Assembly (NCBI GenBank): GCA_963726005.1
Contig: CAVSAT010000001.1
Coordinates: 124,001 to 188,000 of the forward strand
DNA: 64,000 nt
Reading direction: 5' to 3'
Source of the DNA: Bog-473 sp963726005
Lineage (GTDB): Bacteria > Actinomycetota > Acidimicrobiia > Acidimicrobiales > RAAP-2
Numbering within the stretch: position 1 is the stretch's first letter; the number at the start of each line of letters is the position of its first letter. This document shows, piece after piece, positions 8,562 through 18,179 of this stretch. Under the pieces are notes generated by a model. That model was not told where the DNA came from and made no database searches. It was given only the letters and a program-made list of their open reading frames with translations. The translations under genes were made by a program, and so were the position numbers.

Positions 8562-9468
8562 GTGGCCCGGGTCTACGTGGCACCGATCTCCTTCGGGCTC
8601 GGGGACTTGGTGGTCTCGCTCCCTGTCGTCCAGGCCCTGATTGCCGACGGTCGGCGTTCCGGTGACGAGACCTGGCTGGTGGCGCGGTCGGCTTCCCAGG
8701 CGGGCCTTTCCGAACGGATCCCCGGGCTCGCCGGCTGCATCGACGAGGAAACACTCCCGGCTGTGTCCGGCGGAGACCGGGTCGTCGATCTGCGCGACCA
8801 TCCGCTCCAGCGGGACCATTGGTGGGGCTCTCCCGGAGTTCGAGGCGACGGTCGGGCCGCTCGACATCAACCAGATCCTCGACCGGATTGCCAGCGATTT
8901 CGGCATCGATGCCGACTTCTCAACCCCGACGCCGCTCCGGTCCTCGTTGGTGCCCGGGCTCGACCGGACCGTGCTCCTCGTGACCGAGACCGACGGTCCC
9001 GCCAAGGCCTGGCCGGCCACCAAGTGGGAGTCGCTTGCGGCACAGCTGCGCCGGCGCTTCGACGTCCGGCAGGTGACTCGGACGGCCACGGGAGGAGACC
9101 TCGACCCGCTCGTCGCCCCGCGTTGCCGCTCCCAAACCCTGGGGCGGCCGTTGACGCCCTCTCGTCCTGCCGTGGTGTCATCGGGATCGACACCGGGCTC
9201 ACCCACATCGCCGTGCAGCAGCGAACGCCGACGGTCACCATCTGCCGGCACGGCTCCGTGTACTTCCGACCCTGGCCCCACGCCCGCGCCTTGCGCGGTG
9301 CGCCATGCGATGCAGCCTGCCTGACCGAGGAGCGAGACGTCGGCCTACAACGAACGAGTCAGCCTCCGCGGCTTCGAGTGGCAGCCCCGGACGTGCCCCT
9401 CCGGGCAGCGGTGCCTGGCGGAGCTGCAACCGGATCAGGCGGTGCGCCTGCTGGACGAGCTGGTGTGA
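8562..9468 (+). pseudogene. Glycosyltransferase family 9 (heptosyltransferase-like), at least three frame breaks
   Basis: It starts at GTG 8562, four bases after queC. The N-terminal domain opens with APISFGLGDLVVSLPVVQAL, the usual start of ADP-heptose-type GT9 enzymes. The C-terminal domain has AWPATKWESLAAQL and VIGIDTGLTHIAVQQ followed by RTPTVTI and HGSVYFRPWP, the nucleotide-sugar-binding block of the family. Frame breaks lie near 8820, 9115 and 9335. The last frame ends CPSGQRCLAELQPDQAV and stops at 9466-9468. No lipopolysaccharide genes are near, so the acceptor is unknown. The tight packing with queC suggests a joint pathway. Confidence 0.75.
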
Positions 9469-9471
9469 CGG

Positions 9472-10573
9472 ATGGCTGCGGGGGCCGAACGGCCGGTTGA
9501 GGTCGACGCTCACGCCGAGGTCGGCGTGCGGAACTCCCAACCGGAGGGCATCGGGCGGGTCGCCGACCTGGGCGACCTCGTTGCCTGGAACAACCTCGGG
9601 CGGAACGTCGTCTTCGCCAACCGGCGGTGGCAACCGGTCGCCGTCTTCGGCACCACCTCGTTCCCGCACGACGACGAACTCTCCCAGTACGACCTCGACG
9701 TGCACGCCATCCTCCCGCTCGCCGGGGATGGGGAGGGCCTGGTGGTGACCCTGAACCACCTCGGGTCGGTGCTCGGCTTCGCCGCACGCGGAGGTGGCGT
9801 CATGTCAGGGCGTTCCCGGTCGAACCTGCCTCGTCGAGGCCGGTCAGTCTCGTCGAGCCGGTGATCTCCACATCGTTCGCCGACGATCTCGAGCGCACGG
9901 TGGCGGTCGGTGCACGGCTGGTCAGCTCCCGGGCGGCGTCCTCGTCCCGACGGGGGTCTCCTGGTCTCCGAGCCAGTGCACGTAGGCATCGGGAAGCCTT
10001 CGCTCGACGCGGAGGTGGCTCTCGAAGGCTGGGGACGGGTCACCGCCCTATCTACCTTCGGCGCTGGCCGCGAACATCTCCTCGCCGTGGGCGGCGAAGG
10101 GCGTGCCACAGCTTGTGGCGCTGGACGACGGGCGGTTTCGGGCGAAGGCTGTTCGAGGTTGACCTGCCCCTCCGGGCCGCCGCCTTCGCATGGGACGGTC
10201 GGCTGCTGTGGGCGGTCGGCAGCGAGCTCGCGACGTCCCCGGTCGACGACTATCGGTGGGAGGACCTGCGGGGGGGCTGTTATGCCGGCCTCGATCCCTC
10301 GAACGGTCGGGTGGTCGTCAGCCGGTGCCTTGCCCGATGAGGTGGCGTGGGGCAACGGTGGCGTGGCGGTGGTGATGGCCTCGGCCGGCTCTGTGCAGTG
10401 GGGAGGACCGGGCGCCTGCACTGGCTGGCCGATGCCAGCGACCGGCCGGTTCGATCTCCACCGCCCCCCTCGCCGAGTCCTCGCTTGGCATCGCCCACGC
10501 GGCCGCCGTCGGTGACCGCGTCCTCTACGGATTCAACCGCGGTGGGTACCGTCTGCACGCCTCGGGAATGTGA
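9472..10573 (+). pseudogene. Beta-propeller-like hypothetical protein, several frame breaks
   Basis: It starts at ATG 9472, three bases after the GT9 stop. The recoverable pieces are LGDLVAWNNLGRNVVFANRR, HAILPLAGDGEGLVVTLNHL, SFADDLERTVAVGARLV, LLAVG, VPQLVALDDGRF, AAFAWDGRLLWAVGSELA, GGVAVVMASAGSVQWG and AAVGDRVLYGFNRGGYRLH before the stop at 10571-10573. Repeated short beta-strands ending in G-x-L-x-W-A or similar suggest a WD/quinoprotein-like propeller; this is my reading of the pattern, not a recognised family. At least four frame changes are needed to join the pieces. Its end overlaps the convergent DUF4254 gene by about 49 bp. Confidence 0.5.
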
Positions 10574-11148
10574 GTCTCCGGGGCATAGAGCTTGAGGTGC
10601 TCATAGGGGACGAAACGCCGTCGGCCGGCGCGCACGTCGTCCAGCAGGGCGTCGATCGCCACCGCCAAGCCCTCCAGCTGACCGCATGCAACCGCAGCAG
10701 CCGACCGCGGAAATCGCCGCCGCCGTTCCCGGACATCCGGGCGGCCCGGTGCGGTTCGGTCCAGGCGGATCGCAAGCACCGACAGCCGGTCGAAGGCCAT
10801 GGCCGGACTCTCGGTCGAAGGGGTGGCGGTGGCCGACTGGACCAAGCGCGGCGTCGATGGCGGCGTCGACGCGCTCGGCCAGCCGGTGGCGCTCCAGATT
10901 GAGGCGGTCGATCGAGCGCTTGGCCTGGGCGATGGTTGCGTCGTCCGCCGCCGGAGATCCGGGTGACGTCCTCGAGCTCCCATTGCTCCAGGTTCGAGAG
11001 GAGGAGCTCGACGAGTAGCTGCATCAGTCCGCTTGCATCGGGTCGGTCTGCGGGCCGCCAGCCGTCCGACGGGTGTCGGTCATCCGGCGCGTGCTTGGCA
11101 TTCGAGCGAGCGGCGGAAGCGGGCCACCACTTCGCTCGCCGGTGGCAC
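10525..11148 (-). pseudogene. DUF4254 family protein, three frame breaks
   Basis: Read from a GTG at 11146-11148, four joined pieces give a normal-length DUF4254 protein: VPPASEVVARFRRSLE, then LMQLLVELLLSNLEQWELED, then DDATIAQAKRSIDRLNLERH, then TESPAMAFDRLSVLAIRLD and GRRRFVPYEHLKLYAPETH. The S-P-x-M-x-[FI]-D-R-L-S core and the R-R-F-x-x-Y-E-x-x-K-x-Y end are the family's signature. Each junction (near 11085, 10955 and 10825) is explained by one extra base. The function is unknown. From memory, DUF4254 genes often sit beside GT9 genes in other phyla, which matches the layout here. Confidence 0.7.
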
Positions 11149-11165
11149 GGGCCAAGGATCGCCGG

Positions 11166-12112
11166 TCACTGCGGCGCTGTCGCCAGATGCCGAAGGACGG
11201 ATCTCGCCGCCAGTGACCCCTGCCCGATGGCGGTGGCGATCCGCCAGTAGGCGCCGGCGACGACGTCGCCCGCGGCGAACACGCCCAGGCGTGAAGTCGC
11301 CAGCGTCTCGTCGACCACGACCGCGCCGGAGCGGTCGATTTCGAGCTGGTCCCGAAAGAGCTCGGTCCGGGGGGCCTTGCCGACCTTCACCACCAGTCCG
11401 CCGGCTTTGACCGACCGACGTTCACCGGTGGCGAGGTCGCACCAGCACCACCTCCTCCAATCGATCGTTCCCATGGACCTCGTCGAGCTCCCAGCCGCCG
11501 AGTTCGGTAATCCGCGGATCGTCGCGGAGCTGGCCCGCGATGTCCGGCCGCGAGGCGAGGCGCTCGGCGCGGTGCACCAGGGTGACCGGCGGAGTCGCTC
11601 CGGGCCAGAGCCAGGGCGTCGAGGGTGGCGTTGTCCCCGCCGCCGATCACCACCACAGGGCGGCCGGCAAATCGGTCGAGATCCGACCCCAGCTCGTAGG
11701 TCACGTCTCCGCCGAAGTCCCCATCGACGGCGGCGGGTAGCCGCCGGAGCCCCACCCCGGTGGCGATCACGATGGCGTCCGCCACGAGCCGTCGGCCAGC
11801 CGACTCCACCCACCGCTCGCCCAGGTCGATCCGTTCGACCGGCCATGATCGGCGGGCCCGGTCGCCGAGGATTGCCGCCGACCGCTCAAGGGCCAGCGGC
11901 AGTGGGTGTTCGTCGTCGTAGACTCCGGCCGCCACATTGCGCACGTGGAACGGGATCTCGGTGATCTGGCCGCCGATCTGCGCCTCCATCTCGAGCACGA
12001 TGGTGTCGAGTTGGATGTCGTAACACTCGAGAGCGCAGCTCACGCCGGCCATCCCTCCGCCGATGATGACCACCTGGTGGTGCTCTTCGGCTCCCGCCGG
12101 CCCGGCGCTCAC
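11166..12112 (-). pseudogene. Thioredoxin-reductase-like FAD/NAD(P) oxidoreductase, two frame breaks
   Basis: It starts at GTG 12110-12112. The FAD-binding motif HQVVIIGGGMAGVSCALE opens the protein, followed by IVLEMEAQIGGQ and ADAIVIATGVGLRRLP. The NAD(P)-binding motif RPVVVIGGGDNATLDALAL comes next. After frame changes near 11600 and 11440 the last part reads GVFAAGDVVAGAYWRIATAI, the final FAD motif. The fold is that of thioredoxin reductases, but no CxxC pair is visible between the two dinucleotide motifs, so it is closer to the ferredoxin-NADP reductase (YumC) or TrxR-like group. Its stop lies 18 bp from the DUF4254 start, so the two form one transcription unit. Confidence 0.75.
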
Positions 12113-12239
12113 GACGTCGAACCTATTGGACTTCCTGGCAGGTCACAACCGACGCCGCGTACGACGGCAGCTAAACGCGTTCGCGCACCCTCCGCGGTGC
12201 TTTCGCTTCCGATCCAGGTCCGAAGCAACGCCGGGGCTT

Positions 12240-12292
12240 CCACCTTGCCAAGGTGAGGATCGCGCGTTCGGAACGTCCCTTCTTCCGCTCCA
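12240..12292 (+). other. 3' half of a tRNA-Gly(GCC) gene; possible attachment-site remnant
   Basis: CCACCTTGCCAAGGTGAGG matches the anticodon arm of bacterial tRNA-Gly with a GCC anticodon. TCGCGCGTTCGG then resembles the T-arm start, and CTTCCGCTCCA is an acceptor end with CCA. The T-arm is imperfect (about three extra bases and mismatched stem). Upstream there is no acceptor GCGGAAG and no D-arm (GCTCAG..TAGAGC), so only the 3' half remains. Such 3' fragments are typically left where integrative elements recombine into tRNA genes. The intact partner copy is not in this window. Confidence 0.5.
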
Positions 12293-12409
12293 AGACAAAA
12301 GCCCAGGTTGCTGCCACCATCGGTTTGGGTGTCCCAGGGATCGCTGACTTCCTTGTCGAATCCGGGCAGGATCTATCGGCACACACCCATTGAAGGTACC
12401 CAAGATGCG

Positions 12410-13963
12410 ATGATCACCAGACTCCCTCAAACTCCTCGACCATCAAGAATGAAGATGGGGAAGTCGGTCGTCTTCGGAAAGGCCTCCGGTCCAGCGCCGG
12501 CTCGGCCCTGGAGCCGTCGGAGCGACCGCGGCCGGACCCAAGTAGGGCGAAGGAGAGGTGGCTTGTTGCTCGTGGCGACCGCGATCGGGTGTTTACCGGC
12601 GCTTGTCCCAAGCTTTGCTCCCATCGCTTCTGCCAGCGACCCAACGGCTCCGTCAGGCGTCACCTGGATGAAGAGCTTTTCGGCTCCCGGCACGCCGGCG
12701 ACGTACAACAAGGTCGGAGTGATCAAGATCGGACCCAAGAACGCCAAGAACGTGCTGGTGTTGGAGCCGGGCACCTCCGCTGGGAGCGCCTACTTCGTAC
12801 CGCTCGCCAATTGGATCGTCTCGAAGACCAGCGGCTGGCAAGTCTGGTCGGTGGAGCGCCGCGAGAACCTGCTCGAGGATCAGTCCGAGCTCAACCAGGC
12901 CAAAGAGGGCAAGGCAACGGCGACGCAACTCTACGACTACTACCTCGGATACATAAAAGACCCGAGCATCACCCATCACTTCCAATCGATTCCCACGCCG
13001 AGCGTGGAGTTCGCCAAAGAATGGGGAATGAACGTCGCTGTCCAGGACCTCCACACCGTGATCAGCGCAGCGAAGAGGCTCGGCGGCAAGGTGGTGCTCG
13101 GTGGCCACTCACTTGGAGGCTCGGTGGTCACGGCGTACGCCACCTGGGACTTCAGCGGCAAAGCTGGAGCTGACGCATTGGCTGGCCTCGTCTACATAGA
13201 CGGTGGCAGCACCCCGACCGCGGTGTCTGTCCAGCAGGCCACCCAGACTTTGCAGGCTCTCGAGGTGCCGAGCGTTTCCCCCTGGCTGGCTTTCGGAGGG
13301 ATCGTCGCTCCCTATGCCGGACTGTTCAACGCCACGGGATCTCTCGCCGCGCTGCTCTTTCCTAATCAGCCGTCGCTGGGCCAAACCTCGGGACTACTCC
13401 CCTCCGACATCGTGCCGCCCGCCCCGGCGACGAACCTCGCACAATATGGTTATGCCCTCAACGCCTCGACTTCTCCCGCAAGCTTGCTGGCGGCGCAGGC
13501 ACATCTGGGTGAAGGCCTGACCGCAAGTGGCTCGATTCGTGGCTGGAATGGCACCGGCGCGTTGACCCCGATCAAGCGCTTTGCGACGATGTTCTCGGGG
13601 TATCCGATGAAGAGCGTCGACGGGACGGAATGGTATTTCCCGCAGCGGCTGACCGATGACAGCGGCGCGGTCGACAACGGGAATGCAAATCCGGCGCAGG
13701 CCGTGCTCGGCGTCAACGCCACCATGGGTCACACGCTGCCCAAGAATCTGTTGATCTACGCCTTCGGTGCACGCCTCGGTGGAGCGGCCATCCTCGCGGA
13801 GGCGAAGCTTTTGGCCGATCAGTCAAACATCCCGCAAGGAAACCTCACACTGGTCAACCGCCAGAGCACCTATTCGCACAACGACCCCGCCGGCGCCTAC
13901 CCCAAGAATGTCTTCTTTGCGAACCTCGTACCCTTCCTGCAGAAGATCAGCTCTCACCGGTAG
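12410..13963 (+). CDS. Secreted alpha/beta hydrolase
   Basis: A protein of about 517 aa. A basic region (SRRSDRGRTQVGRRRGG) and the hydrophobic LLLVATAIGCLPALVPSF with ASA form a signal peptide near residues 45-75, so it is exported. VLVLEPGTSAGSAYFVPLA, GWQVWSVERRENLLEDQS and KVVLGGHSLGGSVV (G-H-S-L-G nucleophile elbow) mark the alpha/beta-hydrolase fold; YSHNDPAG near the end may carry the catalytic His. The start is uncertain: ATG 12410 is used, but ATG 12449/12455 or an upstream GTG are possible, and none has a good ribosome-binding site. The substrate is unknown. Confidence 0.8.
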   Translation: MITRLPQTPRPSRMKMGKSVVFGKASGPAPARPWSRRSDRGRTQVGRRRGGLLLVATAIGCLPALVPSFAPIASASDPTAPSGVTWMKSFSAPGTPATYNKVGVIKIGPKNAKNVLVLEPGTSAGSAYFVPLANWIVSKTSGWQVWSVERRENLLEDQSELNQAKEGKATATQLYDYYLGYIKDPSITHHFQSIPTPSVEFAKEWGMNVAVQDLHTVISAAKRLGGKVVLGGHSLGGSVVTAYATWDFSGKAGADALAGLVYIDGGSTPTAVSVQQATQTLQALEVPSVSPWLAFGGIVAPYAGLFNATGSLAALLFPNQPSLGQTSGLLPSDIVPPAPATNLAQYGYALNASTSPASLLAAQAHLGEGLTASGSIRGWNGTGALTPIKRFATMFSGYPMKSVDGTEWYFPQRLTDDSGAVDNGNANPAQAVLGVNATMGHTLPKNLLIYAFGARLGGAAILAEAKLLADQSNIPQGNLTLVNRQSTYSHNDPAGAYPKNVFFANLVPFLQKISSHR

Positions 13964-14059
13964 TCGTTCGATCGGCCCCAAGGCCGGGTCACACCGGAGG
14001 ACAAAGATTGCCTTGCCGAGCGGATGGGAAGGCCGACCGCCACGACCATCGGATCAATT

Positions 14060-14078
14060 GGCCCGCCGTTTTCGGGCC
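14060..14078 (+). terminator. Weak hairpin after the secreted hydrolase
   Basis: GGCCCG-CCGTTTT-CGGGCC is a perfect 6-bp stem about 100 bp past the hydrolase stop, followed by only two T. The rest of the 245-bp gap shows nothing else. Confidence 0.25.
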
Positions 14079-14208
14079 TTGAGCGGGTAGCCCCTGGCAG
14101 GCTCGATGCGGTCGCTCGGACTTGTCGGCAAGACTGTGCCCATGCGACGTGAGTGTGATCCGAACATCGGCGGGCCGAATTGAGCCCCCCGGTCGGGGTG
14201 GTCCTCCC

Positions 14209-15987
14209 GTGACCGCGAAGGAGGACATTGATCTCGTCACCGCCGAGGTGATTCGCTCGGCGATGGAGACGGTGTGTTTCGAGATGGCGACATACGTCTC
14301 CCGCACCGCAACGACACCCATCCTCAACCAGAGCAACGAGCGGAACGCAACCATTCTCGATGCCAGGGGTCGCCTCGCCGCCCTTTCTGTCGGGGTTCCC
14401 CAGTTCATGCTCAGCAGCACGTTGCCGGTTCAGTTCGCACTGGAATTCTTCGGCGAGGAACTGAAGGTCGGCGATGTCATCGTCGCCAACGATCCGTACC
14501 ATGGCGGCGGCCATCTCCCCGACTTCAACGTATTCGCGCCGGTCTTCTCACCCGACGGTGAATTGCTGCTCATACCGTCGATTCAGTGTCACCACGGCGA
14601 CACTGGAGGGGCGTCCGCCGGTGGGTACAGCACCACCGCCAAAGACATCTGGAGCGAAGGGACCCGGTATCCGCTCCTCAAGATCATCGACGGGGGTGTC
14701 GAACGGCGAGACGTGGTCCTGACGATCCGCGCCAACAACCGGATGCCTGGCTTCATCGGGGATCTTCGTTCCCAGGTTGGCGCAGCCCAACTCGGAACCC
14801 GGCGCCTCGGTGAGCTGATTGAACGCTACGGCTCCACCGCCGTCATCGCGGCCGTTGATCACACGATCGACGACGCACGCCGCCGGTTCTCGAGGGAGAT
14901 CCGTGCCTGGCCCGACGGCACGTACGAAGCCGACGTGTACGTTGACTCCGACCCGCAGGGCAATCAGGACATCCACGTACATGTCGCAGTCACCGTTGCC
15001 GGGGAGCGGCTCATCGTCGACTTCGACGGTTCCGACGATCGGCCCGACATCGGGGCCTGGTCAACGTTCGGCAATACCCGGGGGAATGCCATCGCTCAGT
15101 TGGCCAGCCTCGTTGATCCATCGATCCCCAAGAACGAGGGTTTCTTCGACTGTGTGGAACTCCGTGTCCCGGAGGGTTGCTGCCTGAACCCACGGGTCGG
15201 AAAGCCAGTGAGCAGCGGCACCCACCATCCAGGGGTCGAGGTGGGCGATGCGATCGCCCTCGCCATGAGCCAGATCATCCCCGAGCGGTGTTCGCCGCAG
15301 ACCTACAAATTCGGGAGCCCACGCCAGATGTACGGCGATCGGGACCCGCGGACCGGGCAGCCCTTCTTCGACCATGGCGGCGAGGTCAGCGCAGGGTGGG
15401 TCAACGCAGTTGACGGACTCGATGGCTGGGGAGCGATGGTGCCGGCGATGGGCAACCTCATCAAGGCCGAAGCCGAGTTCAACGAGCGCCTCTTCCCCCA
15501 CATCCTCAGGAGCCGCAACCTGATCACCGATTCGGGCGGACCCGGAAAGTTCCGCGGCGGGTGCGGGAGCCACTTCGTCAAGGAGGTGCGTACACCGACC
15601 TATGTCAACCAGTACGTCGTCAACCAACGCCACATCCATCCCGGAATCGCCGGCGGGCTTCACGGCAGCCCCGACATCTGCACCGTGAGCGCGGGCACGG
15701 AAAGAGAGGTCGTCGTGTCACCGGCCGTACAGGGCCACTTGCTGGCGACGGGCGACCAGCTGGTCTACGACTTCGGCGGGGGCGGCGGTTGGGGCGACCC
15801 GCTCGAGCGCGAACCAGCACGGGTGCTTGACGATGTGTGGGATGAATACGTATCCATCGAAGGTGCCCGCAATGACTACGGAGTCGTGGTGTCCGGCACC
15901 CTGGCCGGTATGGATCTCGAGGTCGATGGGGATGCCACCGAGACACTGCGGTCCGAATTCCGGAGAGCACGGAGTGCCGGTCGGTGA
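14209..15987 (+). CDS. hyuB: Hydantoinase B / oxoprolinase family protein (HyuB)
   Basis: A 592-aa HyuB-type subunit of ATP-dependent amidohydrolases and carboxylases (N-methylhydantoinase, 5-oxoprolinase, acetophenone carboxylase). Family marks seen are TATTPILNQSNERNATI, VIVANDPYHGGGHLPD, IPSIQCHHGDTGG, DFDGSDDRP, and the C-terminal DSGGPGKFRGGCG and DFGGGGGWGDPLERE. GTG 14209 is taken as the start since the family begins close to the LVTAEVIRSAMETV helix; no strong ribosome-binding site is visible. The stop overlaps the hyuA start by 4 bp, so the two are translated together and should form a complex. The substrate cannot be told from sequence. Confidence 0.9.
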   Translation: MTAKEDIDLVTAEVIRSAMETVCFEMATYVSRTATTPILNQSNERNATILDARGRLAALSVGVPQFMLSSTLPVQFALEFFGEELKVGDVIVANDPYHGGGHLPDFNVFAPVFSPDGELLLIPSIQCHHGDTGGASAGGYSTTAKDIWSEGTRYPLLKIIDGGVERRDVVLTIRANNRMPGFIGDLRSQVGAAQLGTRRLGELIERYGSTAVIAAVDHTIDDARRRFSREIRAWPDGTYEADVYVDSDPQGNQDIHVHVAVTVAGERLIVDFDGSDDRPDIGAWSTFGNTRGNAIAQLASLVDPSIPKNEGFFDCVELRVPEGCCLNPRVGKPVSSGTHHPGVEVGDAIALAMSQIIPERCSPQTYKFGSPRQMYGDRDPRTGQPFFDHGGEVSAGWVNAVDGLDGWGAMVPAMGNLIKAEAEFNERLFPHILRSRNLITDSGGPGKFRGGCGSHFVKEVRTPTYVNQYVVNQRHIHPGIAGGLHGSPDICTVSAGTEREVVVSPAVQGHLLATGDQLVYDFGGGGGWGDPLEREPARVLDDVWDEYVSIEGARNDYGVVVSGTLAGMDLEVDGDATETLRSEFRRARSAGR

Positions 15988-18065
15988 GCGGGCTGTCGTA
16001 CCGCATCGGCGTTGACGTGGGTGGAACCTTTACCGACTTCGTGCTGATGAGACCCGACGGAACCTTGATCGTGGAGAAGTCGCCCACCACGCCCGAGGAT
16101 CAGTCCGAAGGGGTCCTCGCCGGCATTGGTCAGCTCGCCGAGGTGGAGGGTCTGCCGGGTCTCGAGGCTCTCTTGTCCAGGTGCGAATCGATCGTTCACG
16201 GCACGACAGCGGCAGACAACGCCCTGATTCAGATGTCTGGCGCTGCGACCGGCTTGCTCGTCACTGAGGGATATCGCGACGAGATCGAGTTCCGCCGATG
16301 TTTCAAAGAGGACATCTGGGATCCAACCGTTCCCGGGCCGGATCAAATCGCCCGACGTCGGGTCCGGCTCGAGATCGCCGAACGACTGACGGCAGAGGGC
16401 GACGTCGACATACCCCTCGACGAGGAAGCCGTCCGCATGGCGACGGTCCGGCTGCGGGCCTTCGGTGTCACGTCCATCGCGGTGGTGTTCCTCCATTCGT
16501 ACCTGAATCCTGCCCATGAGCGACGCGCGCGAGAGATCATTCTCGATGAATACCCGACGATCGAGCTCGTCTCGCTTTCCCATGAGGTCTATCCGAAGCC
16601 ACCGGAATTCGAGCGGATCTCGACCACTCTGGTGAACGCCTTCGTCGGCCCGCCCATTGTGCGATACCTCGATCGGCTGGAGGAGCGGCTTGCGGCGGGA
16701 GGCTTCACCCGGGAGATCCTCCTTGCGACGAGCTCGGGAGGAGTCTCGACGCCGACCGAGATCCGTGGTCGAGCCCTCGCCACGATCAGCTCGGGCCCGA
16801 CCGGGGGAGTGGTTGCCGCCGCTCGGGCCGCCGCCGCGGCCGGATTCGGCGACGTCGTGAGCGTGGACATGGGAGGCACCAGCTATGACGTGTGCCTCAT
16901 CCGTGACGGGCGTCCAGAGGTGAAGAGCGACTGGAACTGGAGGCACCGTTACTGCATCGCGTTGCCGATGGTTGACGTGCATTCCATTGGTGCCGGTGGC
17001 GGTTCACTGATCCGTGCGGCGGACGGTGGGATGACCGTTGGACCCCTGTCGGCCGGGAGCAGCCCTGGGCCGGTCTGTTACGGGCGCGGCGGAACGGAAC
17101 CCACGGTGACCGATGCCGACCTCGTTCTCGGGCGGCTCGACCCGTCATCGTTCTGGGGCGGCAGACTCGAGCTCGACTTCGAAGCGGCGCGGTCCGCCCT
17201 CAACAAGGTCGGCGAGCAGCTGGGGATGAACGCCGAAGCGACGGCCATGGCTGCGATCGAGATCATCGATGCCCACATGTCCGACGCGGTGCGCAGGGTT
17301 CTCTCCATGGCTGGTGCCGATCCTCGGGAGCTCGATCTCGTTGCCTTCGGTGGTATGGGTGCGGTGCATGCGGCGCGTCAGGCGGCGCATCCTCGGTATG
17401 CGCCGAGTTCTCGTTCCCCGGTCAGCCCCCGCCTTCTCGGCCTTGGGTCTCCTGACGGCAGATCACGTCATCGATGACACGCGATCGTTGATCTCGGACT
17501 GGCGTGAGATCGATCTGGAGCGGTTGGATCAGCTCGCAGCAGAGCTCGAGCATTCGGCCCGGTCGAGAAGTTCGTTGCCGCCGGACTGCCCGCGAGTCGG
17601 GTGCGCTTCGATTGGCGCCTCAATCTCGTCTACCCCGGGCAGACATTCGACGTTCCGATTCCCGTCGACCGACCTGAAGATGGCCAGATCACCGACCTTG
17701 CAGTCGCGGAGGCGGTCGAAGAACTTCACCGCCGCAATGAAGCGGCCCGGTTGATCGAGGCGCGCTCCCAGGAACCAGTCGTTCGAGGGATCCGGCTCAT
17801 CGCGCTCGGAATGGTCGACCAGCCGACCGAAGCAGCCTTTTCGCCCAGCTTTTCGCCGCGGCTTCTCAAGGCCCGGCGTGTCTTTGCCGGCGACGCCTGG
17901 CACGATCACTGCCCGGTCTACGACGGAGAATGCCTCGAGCCCGGCATGGTCGTGACCGGCCCCGCGCTCGTCCAGAGCAGGTTCACCACGATCGTCCTGG
18001 CTGCGGCCGATGTCGCAACCGTCTTGGACAACGGCGACATCATGATCGACGTCTCTGGGATCTGA
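15984..18065 (+). pseudogene. hyuA: Hydantoinase A / oxoprolinase family protein (HyuA), two frame breaks
   Basis: The N-terminal 460 residues are an intact HyuA: YRIGVDVGGTFTDFVLMRP (ATPase-fold start), VHGTTAADNALIQ, VDMGGTSYDVCLI, VDVHSIGAGGGSL and VAFGGMGAVHA. At about 17385 one extra base breaks the frame; the next frame gives LVPRSAPAFSALGLLTADHV. At about 17565 it returns, apparently by a lost G in a GGG run, to KFVAAGLPASRVRFDWRLNL and ends GPALVQSRFTTIVL at 18065. The protein would be about 690 aa, the normal length. It overlaps hyuB by 4 bp. Confidence 0.85.
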
Positions 18066-18179
18066 GGTCCGATCCGCTCGGTCGCAGGTCGAAAGCGGCC
18101 GAGGAGACCGCAGTGGCGACCCGAGTGCGGCACTCGACCGGCCCGGGTCGAGGAGACTCAGCCAAAGTACATTGAGCGG

